NCBI GenBank assembly: GCA_027475525.1
Contig: JAMWFC010000040.1
Span: 316,725-380,724, forward strand
Length of the DNA stretch: 64,000 bases
Direction: 5' to 3'
Origin: Macrolepiota albuminosa
Taxonomy: Eukaryota > Basidiomycota > Agaricomycetes > Agaricales > Agaricaceae
The notes below the pieces were generated by a model, which ran no database searches, was not told the DNA's origin, and worked only from the letters and a program-made list of their open reading frames with translations. Of this stretch, positions 22,207 through 33,244 are shown in pieces. The position numbers and the translations under genes were made by a program. Within the stretch, counting starts at the first letter, position 1; the number at the start of each line of letters is the position of its first letter.

Positions 22207-24641
22207 ATGCCTTCTCGCCCTCCACTACATCCCTCTTCAAGTCCTCCTTCAAGCTTCTCTCAACAAATCACTTCAAAGGCCAATTCAAATGATGAGCATG
22301 CAAAGAAAGTGTTGAAGAACCTGCAGGAAGGATCTTGCCGAAAGACAACTGAGTAAGTGCAGTCAATCACCTGCATATATGCATCAACATACATTTTTTC
22401 AAGCCGGAAAAACTCACTGAAGACATATACTGATATGGCACGCTGGATACCTCTCTCTATAGACCCTTTCATGATTGTAGGGAATGTTATATACACTGCA
22501 CTGGAACAATCTGAGCAATCCAAGTGCATCATTCTCTATTTTACACTCAACTTACTGTCAATAGATGTAGTGAGGACCAAGCTATACTTTTGGCTCAATA
22601 TCAGGCCATTCTCAAGCTTGAACCACGACTAGAAAATGTATTGCAATGCCTCAACGAAGAACAGCTGAATAATTTTATCAAAGAGGTAAGTCAATGTGGT
22701 TTACTTTCTATGGTTTAACCCGATTATCAATAGATTGAAGAGGCAATGAATGGAGCACGAACTGACAATACCTCATCATTGAAGCCCGCAATCATCAAGT
22801 ACATTTTGAAGGACCCAGACGCTAATCTCAACCCTAAGGTACCTGAAACAGGAGCAAAAGCATGCCATGCCTTTCGACATCCTGTCTTTGCCCGCCATCT
22901 TTGTCCAATCAAGAAACTTACTATGTTTGATCGCGATCCTGAGTAAGTTTCTTGCTCTTATAGCATCGGCTCTGATCTAGTAATTTCCTTCATAGATCAT
23001 TCATGGACAAAGTCAATAAAGGGAAGAACGGGTATATTATCACAGCTTCTGACTGGCCTTCTTTCGTTTATGATCTTGATTTATTTGACCCAAATGACCG
23101 GACAAAGGGGTTGATGAGAGGTTATTTGCTTCTTCGAGTGAGCTCTCAGATCCGCCATAAGACTTATTGACTTGTATATTTGATAGGTTTATCGTCATAT
23201 ATTTACCAGCCCATCATCTGCACTGTCTGGCCATCGAAGTGCGACAAAACCCTGTATCACACACCTCCATGGTCTGAAAGAAGTCACTCCAAGAACGATT
23301 GCATATACAATTATTCAAGTATGTTGATTTTCTTTTCATGACCTCTACTACCAATTTTTTAGACCTACTTCGCTCTCTCTTCAATGGAAAAGTGGAGTCA
23401 GAAGGATGGATCTTTTGACTATCAAAAGCTTTACGATATGGTTGTGAAGTTATTTGAGTCTGATCCTGATCAGCAGTGGGTCATCAACACATTAAAATGG
23501 TGGAACGAGTAAGTGCATCTGATTTTTTGGTATGGTGCTCATATATTTCATTGCGTGATAGGAATGTACCAGAGCTCAAATCGGAATCCAAAAGGAAGAG
23601 AAAGCGGAGGGCTGTGTTCAAGAAGCAGGATAATGAGAGTGACAATGCTGCTGAGGAGGTTTTACGCACATGGAAGGCTCAGAAAACTCAACGGGTACGC
23701 AATTCCTATTATACATCTGTATACTTCAATGATTGTCAACAGGAATCGAGCTCCATCTCGCAGACACCAGATCCACCTGAAACACAGCAAGATTCTTCTC
23801 TGCACCGTCAATACTCATCCTCTCCGACTTCACCACAGCCTCGTGCATGTTCTCCAAAAAGTGGCAACCATCAGACAGGTTTCTTTCATAATGACCACAT
23901 GCATCAGCATAATGACTTTCGACCAGCAGACCAACAATATGACGATCGTCGACATGGGGAACGGCAACATGAAGACCGTCAACAAGTAGATCCTTGACGT
24001 GTAGGATATCGACATGGAGATGACCGACACAAAGAACGCCGATACCAGGAATATTGGCAGGAGCCTGAGGGTCATTACTATGACCGACACAATTTTCAAT
24101 ACCAGGAGCAGGGCCTGTCCATCGACCACCACGAGGGACGTTGATACTACAATGAATATTACAATGTTCCATACAGATACAATGACTATCGACGTGAGGA
24201 TATGCGGTGCAACCCCCGTGTGGATCAAGCCCGTGGCTATCGTGAGCAAGTACTTCCTGTAAGTCTTGATTATTTCCGAGTCCATGACTAGTATTTTCGC
24301 ATCATGTTGATGTTCTTTATCAGCCTCACTCGCTCCAGCAGCCAGACAATATACGCATGCCCCTCCAACCACAGCAGTTCCGATCCATCACAAGACAAGC
24401 CGAAAAACTTTCTCAATCTAGCCGCGACAGGGAGGATGAGCAGGAATTGTCACCTGGAGAGAAGGACTCAGACTCGAGCTTGAATGATGATGAGCATCGA
24501 AATGAGGACAACTCGCCCATGAACCCACCTGAGACTCGAGAAGATGGACCAGAGGAAGGTGAGGGTGACGGTAACCTTTCGGGGGAGGGAGAGGTGGAGG
24601 ATACTGCCAGGCCACCTCGACTCTTTAAGCGCCGTCGTTAA
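22207..24641 (+). pseudogene. DUF6698-like protein carried by the transposon, two in-frame TGA
   Basis: Nine exons fit with perfect phase: 22207-22352, 22565-22685, 22734-22942, 22996-23137, 23187-23318, 23363-23508, 23562-23694, 23743-24258, 24324-24641 (621 codons). The central part, from NFIKEIEEAMNGARTD through GYLLLRVYRHIFTSPSSALS, HGLKEVTPRTIAYTIIQTYF and WVINTLKWWNENVPEL, resembles DUF6698 proteins as I remember them. It is followed by a basic stretch (KRKRKRRAVFKK), then a His/Arg/Gln-rich low-complexity region, and an acidic tail ending PPRLFKRRR. TGA codons at 23995 and 24142 interrupt only the Arg-rich low-complexity part. All other codons and splice sites are clean, so inactivation looks recent or partial. 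The molecular role is unknown; a nuclear protein is likely from the basic patches. Confidence 0.75.
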
Positions 24642-25108
24642 GTTGTTCTGTTTCTTCGCTTTGCTTGTTGCTTGTTCAGTCATTGTTTTGTTCTGCTAGA
24701 TTCAATACCACGCTTCATTGCATTGTTCAAGTTTGTCCGTGTTTGCCATAGCATGCTGCATGATCATTGTCTCCCTTGTCTCGTTGCTTTGTTCCAAATG
24801 TATCATTAGTGTGTAATCCGATAATCAACGAATTTTATTAATGGACTCGGATAATGATGACAATTGAGTGAAGGAAAGGTTAGATAGTAGTGCTAGTATA
24901 TACATCCAGGTAATAAGCCATACATGATACATTAACAATACATAGAATGTCATGCTGGCAACAAAACCTGGCAGACGTCGACCCATACAAAGCCAAGTAA
25001 GGGTGCACATCCATGTAATGCCGGACATGGAACACCACCTGGATTGTAGCCCAGGTACCCTCCGGTAGCCCATGTATACCCGGCTATAGGGTATCCATGG
25101 CGCTGTTG

Positions 25109-25120
25109 TTTTTGTAGATG
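25109..25120 (-). repeat. Right terminal inverted repeat
   Basis: TTTTTGTAGATG on the plus strand, the exact inverse of the left end, followed by target-duplication TG and then coding sequence of the interrupted host gene. Confidence 0.85.
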
Positions 25121-25122
25121 TG

Positions 25123-26876
25123 ATATCGAATGTGTTGAAATTGCAGGTCTTTGCCACGACCTTGGTCATGGGCCTTGGAGCCACTTGTGGGACGGGCAGT
25201 TTATACCAAAAGCACTGTGCGTTTTTTCTTCGAACATTCATTTCGGCACGCGATTGAACGTCTAACTTTACTTTTTTTGACAGGCCTGGGAAATCATGGA
25301 CGCATGAAGATGCGTCCATCATGATGTTTAATAATTTGATAGAGGAAAATGGGATCCGCATGAAGTCACAAGACATTGCATTTATCAAAGCTCTTATTTC
25401 TGGCGATCCGAAACAGTGTCGGTCAGTCTTTGTTGTCGGGAAAGAGGCCGTATCTCTGACTATCGCATAGCTCGGATGAGAAACCCTTCCTGTTTGACAT
25501 TGTCGCCAACAAACGGAACGGGCTCGATGTGGACAAGTGAGTGATTCAGGTTTCCATGTTACTGCGCATAGACCGTTCAATTTTAGGTTTGACTATATAC
25601 CGCGCGATTCACACATGGTGGGTGACAAGATGAGCATAGCTGTCATGTGGTTTGTCGTGACGTCTCTCTTCCTCATAAATCATAAATATATTGATCTTTT
25701 ATAAAAACTAAGATCATAAACTCTGCCCGCGTTCTTGACAATCAGATATGTTATGATATTAAGAATGCAAACCTCATATACGAGATTTGTGCTACTAGGT
25801 TCAAACTACACAAGATGATTTATAGTCACAAGGCTGGTATGCCATATCCTCCTTAGCAAACGTTCTACTCTTTTATCCTCTGTCCAGGGAAGGCGATCGA
25901 ATATATGATCACAGATGCGCTTCTCAAAGCAGATCCATACCTGCAGATTGCAAAGCGTGTTTTCAATCCCAAGCGGTATCTTTACCTTACGGATGGTATT
26001 ATGGAACGCATTGAAGAGTCCACAGAGATTGTAAGTTAAACGGATGTACTGCATTTCCTGGCTCAAGGTTCATACAGGAATTGGAGAGAGCTCGTTCAAT
26101 CTTTGAACGCATTCGGACACGGGATCTTTACAAGATGGTTGATTACAAGGTTGTCGACTGGCCTTGGGCAGAGATATTCCAGACAAACATTACTCCCAAA
26201 GCAATTGTTGAAGCTGCGAGGAAGCTTAGTGAGGATGATCCCTCAATCAGAGATATTGTCCGGACCCTCAGTGTCAAGCATGTAATCTGCGATTTTTCAC
26301 TGATGCATTACGGGATGAGGGAGAAGAATCCCCTCGACTCTGTCAAGTTCTACTCTAAACGGCATCCAAATGGTATGTTCTCAGTCTTTTAGGATTCACT
26401 TCAAAGACTTCTAACGACTGCCCTTAGAACCTTCTCATGCCAAACGCGGCGTCTATTCAAACCTGATGCCCCAGTTTTTTGCAGAGCTCCTCGTCCGTAT
26501 CTTTACCAGGGACACCGAGTACTTTGGTGTCATCCAGGCGGGGTACAGACTGTGCCTTGAGAATCTTCCTTTGAGCCTTCCTTCCAGAATCGACAACCCC
26601 GCCTCGGACCAGTTTGGTCTCCACCCTATCCTTCCCACCACATCTCCGTCTTCTCAAACATTAGCAGAAATAACACCGACGCCTAGCCCACCTATCCACG
26701 ATCTGCCGGCGCTGACTACGCCTAGGACATTCTCCCACGTTAGCAGCTTCTCGCGTACAGGCCCTGGGGGCACCACGGATGACGCCCCATTTTCGAACAA
26801 TAATTTCACGACCGTAGAAAGGTCGTTTGCACCCCCGAGCCCTTCTCGCAAGTCAAAGCGGCGAAAGGTGGATTAG
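25123..26876 (+). pseudogene. SAMHD1-like HD-domain dNTPase, 3' part
   Basis: Continues exon 4 of the gene begun at 16278. Segments: 25123-25216, 25284-25421, 25471-25536, 25587-25641, 25713-25836, 25888-26030, 26078-26372, 26428-26876. They read [17 protein letters not shown] (the HD motif), PGKSWTHEDASIMMF, FLFDIVANKRNGLDVDKFDY (third metal-ligand region), YLTDGIMERIEE, MHYGMREKNPLDSVKFYSK and MPQFFAELLVRIF. The tail is Ser/Pro-rich and ends SRKSKRRKVD, a plausible nuclear localisation signal. With the 5' part and without the transposon the exons sum to 1677 nt, an open frame of 558 residues. No stop or frameshift exists in either half, so the insertion looks young relative to the decay seen elsewhere. 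Confidence 0.9.
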
Positions 26877-28081
26877 TGGACTGGGTCCGAGCAAGGAGGA
26901 TGGTTTCAGCAATTGGTTGGAATAGGACATTACTTTGTACATATACCGAAACAGACAGTGGATGATAATTGTCACATGCAAATTGTTAAATATACATAGA
27001 GTAACAAAACCGATTCCATAATTCGATTTGTTTTAGTGTTGAATCAAGTCAATACACATAGTTCTCGAGCGTGATAGCAATTCGACGGTGAGGGATGGGA
27101 TAATCGGGGGAAATAACCACTTAGAAATACGAGGGTACTATACGGTTACCGGAATTCACCGGCACCATCCGCAGCTTCGGCAGAAGTCTCCAGACTACGC
27201 CCAGGCTTCTGTGGAGTAGACTCTGATTTTGTGCAAGTTTCCGGTGTCCATCATGACACCAAAGGTACAGATATCACGGAATCGTGTATTTAAAGCATAT
27301 GACTCGTTGGTACACTGGACAGTTTCGTATGTGGACGCCCATGCACGCCTTCTAATTTACTTCCATATTCCTTCGCACTGCCAATTGTCGATCACGAGGT
27401 AAATCCCTCAGGCGGGTTCATCGGCCCGAGATAATTTCGTTCACGTGTGCTTCGTCTTGCAGACATCATTGAGCGCTCCCATCATTCTGACCCGGGACCA
27501 AGATGAAACTGGATTCTTTTTCAAAGCACGTCGTGTTTCACTGTTCATCCCCACCCTCTAGTACGGTATCACCAGGCCGTGCAAACCGATCACCGTAATC
27601 TGCCCAGTAGGACTGTTCGTCTCTGGAAGGCCTATAGATCCATGTATCCCGCTCAGGAAGATACTTACTTTTATGGCTTCTGTAACGTGGTATGTAATTT
27701 ACAATATGTTGATTCCGTTGAATGCTATAAATACCGGTACTGACTCTACTATGGTCTAGGCGTGCACTGTGACGTTGACCTTCTTGATTTCCACACAATG
27801 ACTCGGTCAACTACCAAATCAAAACGTCATAACCCTGGAACAGGGAACAAAGCCGCGGATGGGAAGTAGTCCTGCTCGCTCGGCAATTCGACATAACAAC
27901 ATCACACAACCTCAACCCGTTCGGTTCGCACATAGCCAGCGCTAACGAGTCAACAACAGATGTTTTTTTCCTAAATAATCTTGGTCAAAACGCAGAAGCT
28001 GTGAAAGCTCCGTCACAGCATGTTTTATGGAGGGATATAAAACCCATCGTGGATGTAGTGTTATCCATTAATTTCTTCGAC
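26877..28081. other. Intergenic region, no gene supported
   Basis: A 90-codon minus-strand open frame (27538-27810) has no recognisable domain or splice partners. The region contains the 3' flank of the HD-domain gene and the promoter of the dehydrogenase. Confidence 0.35.
28036..28042 (+). promoter_or_regulatory. TATA box of the short-chain dehydrogenase
   Basis: TATAAAA within GGGATATAAAACCC, 46 bases upstream of the ATG at 28082. The short distance implies a very short 5' leader. Confidence 0.5.
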
Positions 28082-29340
28082 ATGAATAACCAGCAACTCG
28101 TTTGGCTTATCACTGGAACCTCGTGCGTCTATCATATTATAGATTCGTATATTGTTTTGCTCACGTACGATAGGTCTGGACTAGGCCGTGAGCTTGTCCT
28201 TGCTGCACTACATAGGGGAGATAAAGTCATAGCAACTGCCCGTCCACGGTCCTTGGACAAGCTTATTGATCTCAAGGCCGAAGGAGCTGATATTCTAGAG
28301 CTCGACGTGACGGACACTCTTGACAACTTGCGCGAGATAGCTCGAAGAGCTGTTGAGATCCATGGCAGGGTCGATGTCCTCATCAATAATGCTGGTCAGT
28401 GCCAACCTTTTACCATTTACATCCCGAGGTACAATTCATACGTCGATAGGCTATCTCTTGGTTGGCGCAATAGAAGAAAACACGTATGTCTCCTGCCTAA
28501 ATGAATGACCCTTGGTTCATGCATCTAATTATCAATATCATGTCAGGCCAGAGCAAACATTCGATGAGTTCAAGTAAGTCAAGTTGTCAAGCGACGTCAA
28601 AATTTGAGCTGACATTTATCCAGCACCAACGTCCTTGGTGGACTCAACGTCACACGTGCATTCCTTCCATATATGCGTGAACGGCGAACTGGTACCATCC
28701 TATTCCTTGGGTCTTTGCGTGGTTGGGGGTGACTGTCATCTCTTCTTTCGATCAAATCAGAGATTAACATCCATTCTAGTGCATTCCCAAATGCAGGGAT
28801 CTACACTGCTACGAAGTTCGCTCTACGTGGTATAGTATCTTCATCTCTTGCTATAAAGCATTTGCAAACGTCACTTTTTGATATATAGGTATATCCACAA
28901 CCCTCCATGCTGAAATCTCTCCGCTTGGCCTGCGAAGCATTTGCGCCGAGTTTGGTTACTTCCGCACGCCGATCCTCGCAACAGCACGCCATGTGCCACA
29001 AAGCGTCCTGATCTCCGATTATAATTCAGTAACTGATGCTGACAACAACTTTATGGATCGTGCGTTCGCTCAATCATACTTTTCGTGTATTATGTGTTCA
29101 GCGTTGTTCGATTTGATTAAATGCACAGGATTCGATGGTACGCAACCTGGGGATCCGATCAAGGGGGTCCAAGTCATTGTTGATGTGGTGAGAGCGGAGG
29201 GCGTCGCCTATGGGAAATCATTCCCGACCGTTTTGGCTGTTGGACAAGATTGTTACGATGTTGCAAAGACGGAATCGGAGAAGACACTTATGCGTCTTGA
29301 GGAGTGGAAGGATGTTTCGTGTTATACAGACTATGACTAG
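28082..29340 (+). CDS. Short-chain dehydrogenase/reductase, classical SDR
   Basis: NAD(P)-dependent oxidoreductase, 286 residues, cytosolic. Exons: 28082-28122, 28174-28394, 28450-28483, 28547-28573, 28624-28728, 28780-28829, 28889-29059, 29129-29340 (861 nt, all phases agree). The Rossmann motif is ITGTSSGLGRELV, split by intron 1. Then come LDVTD, VDVLINNAG, the catalytic Ser in FLGSLRGWG and the YTATK pair (Tyr and Lys). The C-terminal part includes QPGDPIKGVQVIVDVVR, typical of the fungal group of reductases acting on ketone or aldehyde intermediates. The substrate is unknown. The last intron could be missed because its 5' part stays open; the donor GTGCGT at 29060 restores the family's QPGDP context. 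The gene looks intact. Confidence 0.92.
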
Positions 29341-29699
29341 GGTCTTGGTGGCATCCCTGATCCCTCTTGATTTTGCCTTGCGTTTATGTCTTAATCTATC
29401 TTTTGTTAGTCGCTTACAATAGCTGCTAGGACTTTGGGGTTAGCATCCCGGGTCCTTAACAATAGTACATATCGAAATAGTACACATCGAAATAGTTGAT
29501 ATCGAATTATTCCTTCTGTACCTTGCTCTATAATAGGTATACTTTTGTTTGTCAATCAACCTTTCCCGATCAACAGGAACCTAGTGACAATAGGCACCTT
29601 TACTTCACGGCGAAAGATTGACATGATTAGAGGGAGTAAAAAGAAAAATCAATGAACTTAGTGCTTTCAAGATAGGAGATGTTAACTTTAGCAAAAAGC
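29341..29699. other. Intergenic region with short direct repeats
   Basis: Between the dehydrogenase stop and the tRNA. About 29464-29508 holds three imperfect copies of a unit like ATCGAAATAGTACAC. Nothing else is visible. Confidence 0.5.
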
Positions 29700-29810
29700 T
29701 GATGAGAGCGAGATTCGAACTCGCGCCCCCGAAGAGACCAGATGACTTCGACGTCGAACGCCCTGGCCTTTTCCTTAGTCTGGCGCCTTAGACCGCTCGG
29801 CCATCTCACC
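29700..29810 (-). tRNA. tRNA-Leu(AAG): tRNA-Leu(AAG) with an intron
   Basis: The acceptor stem GGTGAGA (from 29810) pairs with TCTCATC, allowing one G-U. The D arm is TGGCCGAGCGGTCTAAGGC, an excellent A box. The anticodon stem CCAGA/TCTGG encloses CT-AAG-G, then an intron of about 29 nt, then A. A long variable arm (type II) and the T arm GCGAG-TTCGAAT-CTCGC follow, with discriminator A at 29700. The mature length is about 82 nt, as expected for a leucine tRNA. The anticodon AAG reads CUU codons. The intron lies between positions 37 and 38, the canonical site. Confidence 0.93.
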
Positions 29811-30059
29811 ATATTGTTCGAAGGAAAAAGAAGTAATCCTCGAGGGCTGACGTTGAATTAGATCCTCGACAGTCTTAACCCATACCCCGGCAATTACCGG
29901 AGCTATCGTTCATGAGGGAGTATGGTCTGTGAGGCAGATGAAAAAATGGTCTCAGAATGACAGAAAATTTTTGGTGTTCTAGCTAGTTTAGATATATTGT
30001 AGACTAGGTAAAAAATTAGTAATCATGCTAAAGTGAATGACCATGCATGCGCCATTTCT

Positions 30060-30930
30060 TTTGGGCGGCAGAGGAAGATAATGTGCTCTGGTTGAAATAA
30101 TATCGACATACAAAAGCAGAATACGAAGTGTGAAATTGGACGTTTACCTCTCCATCATCCTTCTTGCCTCCATTTGTTGAGATCGTTTGACAAATACGCT
30201 CGAGCACACGTGAGTTGCTCAGCACAAGGAGACAACGAAGGAAGAACATGGTCAAAGTGCGCTTTGTGAGTCGAGAAATACCGCCGCCCATGTCCAACGC
30301 CTTCAAGTATTGTGTTCATCGAGCTTGTCCGTTTGTAGGAATGAAGCAAGAATGTTTTCCATTAGAAAGACATGACCGCACAACAAGATCGCCGTCGGTG
30401 GACAAAGTAAATGAGATGAAATTAGAATAGGTGATAACTCGAAGGAAATAAAAGAACATAGAGATCGCCATGACACGGGAAAAGCTTATTATCTCCACCA
30501 CAAATAAGCATGCGTACGCTGGGAATCCACCCATCGGTGAAATCCAGAGTCCCAACGGAAAGGAAAAGCATCGAAAACAAATGACCAGTTCGACACGCAT
30601 GTACTAAATTGACGTCCGTCTATCCATCGTTTGGTCGGAAAAATAGTTGCGCCAACTTCCTGGAGATACAAGATCGCGCCATCCTCATTTAAGCAAGAAA
30701 GCACATTGATACCTCGGTTTACACATATTGCATCTCGGCTGCAGTCAGTCAGCAAGCCAAAGGAACTGAAAAAAAGAAAGGATCCTACCACTTGCCACTT
30801 GCCCTGCAATCGGCAAGCATCCATTTCCATGAACATTCTTGAAATACATTCTAGAACAGTTGGCGGTCATCCTCTCATCTCAGCGGTGGAATTCCCCGTA
30901 CGGGCACCTGTGAATCTGAGAAACTTGATT
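30060..30930 (-). pseudogene. Unknown gene family, degenerate copy 2 (inverted)
   Basis: Matches the unit at 12715-13620 in the same block order on the opposite strand. Readable blocks are MEMDACRLQGKWQ, CVNRGINVLSCLNEDGAIL, EVGATIFPTKRW, STDGDLVVRSCLSN, LDMGGGISRLTK and SNSRVLERICQTISTNGG. The frame is broken between the DGDLVV block and the LDMGG block. The upstream exon with CLNEDGAIL is better preserved than in copy 1, while the last exon is worse, so the two copies have decayed separately. The function is not recognised. Confidence 0.5.
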
Positions 30931-32128
30931 CAAGCCAGCCGTAAAGACCACACTTTTACTTTGCCTGCACTTCATATTCTCTGAAATATTTGCCGTTCGC
31001 TTTGACATATAGTAACTCTCATCCGAACCTAAAATTGCAGACCACATTCTGGACATCTCCGACATTTTGGGCCTTCGTCATCTTGCGATCAGATGCACGG
31101 ACAAGTTCATTGAACACGTACTTTTTGCAGCCCGAGCGCGTAAGCCTTTACCTGGTGAATCTGCACATACTTGCCGCTCTTTGTTCCGAACCTTCACCCT
31201 TTCCAAGGTACCCATGACCCAATATCATTATTTCGAACGATACGCCATCTGATGGTTGATCTCTCAGGATGTGAATGAGCGTTCACTACCAAACCTCACC
31301 TCGGCTCGAGCACGCAGCGCCGTCCTCTGCAGCAGACAACTCCATGGCTTTTCCAAGTTGTAAGAGGTCGCATTGAAAAGGTACGCCATTATCTTTGCCA
31401 TGCGCCACTACTCTAAACAGTGGGGATATAACTTTAATGATGAATTACGACTTTGCTTCATCCAATCAAGTGCATGCATCCGTGATGCAATAGGTGCTGC
31501 AGCATCGACGACTCTATGCCAAGGTTCATCCTAGATTCATCACACGCAAGTTGGGCCAGGAAGAAAAGTAACAAGATATCCCGGCGAGAGAAATCAAACA
31601 AACAGTCCCCAACAACCACGTTCGAGTATATGGATCGACACAATGTCATTTTTAATCTAATTCTACGCTTCATTGAGTTACCACCTTCCTCGATGCAAAC
31701 AACCGTGCCAAGTACATAATGATACAACAGGCGTCGCACTTTGCTTCTTTTCTGACCACTTCATCTCAACGTTTGGCAAATCACCATTCGCGGTGTGCAA
31801 AGAAGTATAAGGTACGGCGTTTTGTGCAGGTGTCTTCAAGCCTATCCCAATAAGTATGCTAGCGCGCTGTCCTTTGTACACATCAATGTCTGTCTACTGG
31901 CGGGAACTTACCCTTACCACTACACCTGAAATATACCAGATTTCCACCTAGGATTTATGCGGGATGATCCTTGTGAAGACTACAAGGAGGCGTTTTGAGG
32001 CTGTATGGTTGTTCTTGAGCAAGGGATTTGTTTTCGTGTCGTCCGCTGTGAGGAGAAGGTGTTGGGTGACCCATCGTGCGCTTTTTGGAAGACATCGGAG
32101 GACTTTGAAATGCCTCGGATGCCTGCGC
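30931..32128. other. Gene-poor stretch
   Basis: No supported gene or repeat. Open frames at 31458-31739 (-) and 31678-31881 (-) overlap and show no family features. Confidence 0.35.
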
Positions 32129-33215
32129 ATGCCCTCCAGTACGTTTAGTTATCTGTGTGTCTCAGACAAGAAATACATTATATCTGTACGGCTTTACAAG
32201 GTCTTGAGCAGCAATTTCGACGACGACGCAACCAAAGAGGTTCTGCAGGTCCTCTCAGATCTACATGTACCCCCTCAAATTCCGCAACGCAACGAAAAAC
32301 GTTCACTATTATTACAGGAAGATACCGACTACGAGCATAAGACAAGTGATGGGGAATCAGCAGGTCAGGCTCGCCGAAAAGTGCGCAGAAACTTAGAGGA
32401 CAAGCTCACGCGAGGTAGTGAAGAGTTTCTCAAAAGCGTTTGGTGACGTAGATCAAGTGTGTATGTCTCTTACAGGTGTAGTAAGTAGAGATTGATTGTA
32501 TTGCAGAAGCTGGACGAGTTGCAGCAACATATTAGTGCCATGCGGTTGAGTTGTGAAGCGGCTGAAAATCAGTTGTGGCTAACTGCAGATTTGAGCAAAA
32601 ATCTGCTTGAACGAGCCGGCAGCCTTAGGGACGAGAGGTATGTGGATTCTAGTCGTTTCGTTGCATGTCGAAAACAAAAAATCCGTTGTCACAGCCTCTC
32701 TAGCTCGTTTAACGCTTACGGAACAGGAGACCGAGGCCATTGCTTCCCGGAATGAGCCTGATGGACTGATTTTTTTCGCTGCCATAGATAGAACGGAGGT
32801 TACTCGAGACGATCGCCGGATCCTTATGTCGGGGGAGGATGGACCAACGCAGATCGGGTCAGTTGTGCGACTTGCTTTTCAACATCATGGTCTCAATGCC
32901 TTGTTTAGTATAGATATCATGGAGTCGACCTCCTCAAGCTTGGAAGAAGGTTACGAAAAGATACTTCGTTGGTGTTCTTACGAGTTTTGGCAAAAAGGAC
33001 ACGAACTTCACTTCGAAGTTACTACTACAATGCGTGAAGCTGTCAAACGATCATGAAAATGTCCTGAGCTTTTGACGTTGGTCGTGCCTTGATTGATCTG
33101 CTTTCGCTTGCTCATATCCACAATTGTTTAAAGAATCCCTCAGCCTTTTATCTCAGACCCGCCAAACAACACTAATGTCTTCCTTCCGTTCCTGCCTGGA
33201 AAAACATTGGCAGGC
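32129..33215 (+). pseudogene. COG6: COG6 (conserved oligomeric Golgi complex subunit 6), truncated pseudogene
   Basis: In the family this is a tethering subunit for retrograde Golgi transport. The start at 32129 gives MPSSTFSYLC, then ISVRLYKVLSSNFDDDATKE, the usual COG6 N-terminus. A one-base insertion in an A run near 32437 shifts the frame, after which FGDVDQ, KLDELQQHISAMRL, RAGSLRDER, FFAAIDRTEVTRDDRRILMS, GEDGPTQIG and ESTSSSLEEGYEKILRWC follow across introns. After MREAVKR a TGA (probably from CGA) appears. The block SLLSQTRQTTLMSSF is still readable near 33145. Then homology ends at about one half of the family's length. It is therefore a partial gene copy, not the essential gene. Confidence 0.82.
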
Positions 33216-33244
33216 ATGATATGATGCGCGACAGATTGCATGCG

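Larger units (their letters stand above)
16752..25120. mobile_element. 8.37-kb Plavaka-type DNA transposon with DUF6698-like cargo
   Basis: Ends are inverted repeats CATCTACAAAAA (16752-16763 and, inverted, 25109-25120). A TG dinucleotide flanks both sides (16750-16751 and 25121-25122). The element sits inside exon 4 of a SAMHD1-like gene; leaving out the element and one TG gives a continuous exon of 169 nt with correct phase at both ends. This locates the boundaries independently of the repeats. It carries a minus-strand Plavaka transposase gene and, divergent from it, a plus-strand DUF6698-like gene. Subterminal regions of about 240 and 480 bp share a GGGTATAC motif in inverted orientation. 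The transposase is decayed, so the copy is probably immobile on its own. Confidence 0.88.

Noticed and set aside
23830..24372. 180-codon minus-strand frame with many hydrophobic residues
   Set aside because: Antisense to the His/Arg/Gln-rich exon of the DUF6698-like gene; composition artefact.
24825..25580. 251-codon minus-strand open frame
   Set aside because: It runs antisense through the transposon end and the SAMHD1-like exons, whose splice-consistent coding on the plus strand explains the sequence.
27538..27810. 90-codon minus-strand frame
   Set aside because: No signal peptide, domain or splice partner; not called as a gene.
29060..29128. Open reading through the last dehydrogenase intron
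   Set aside because: The segment stays open without splicing, but the spliced form matches the family's QPGDP context and total length, so an intron is preferred.
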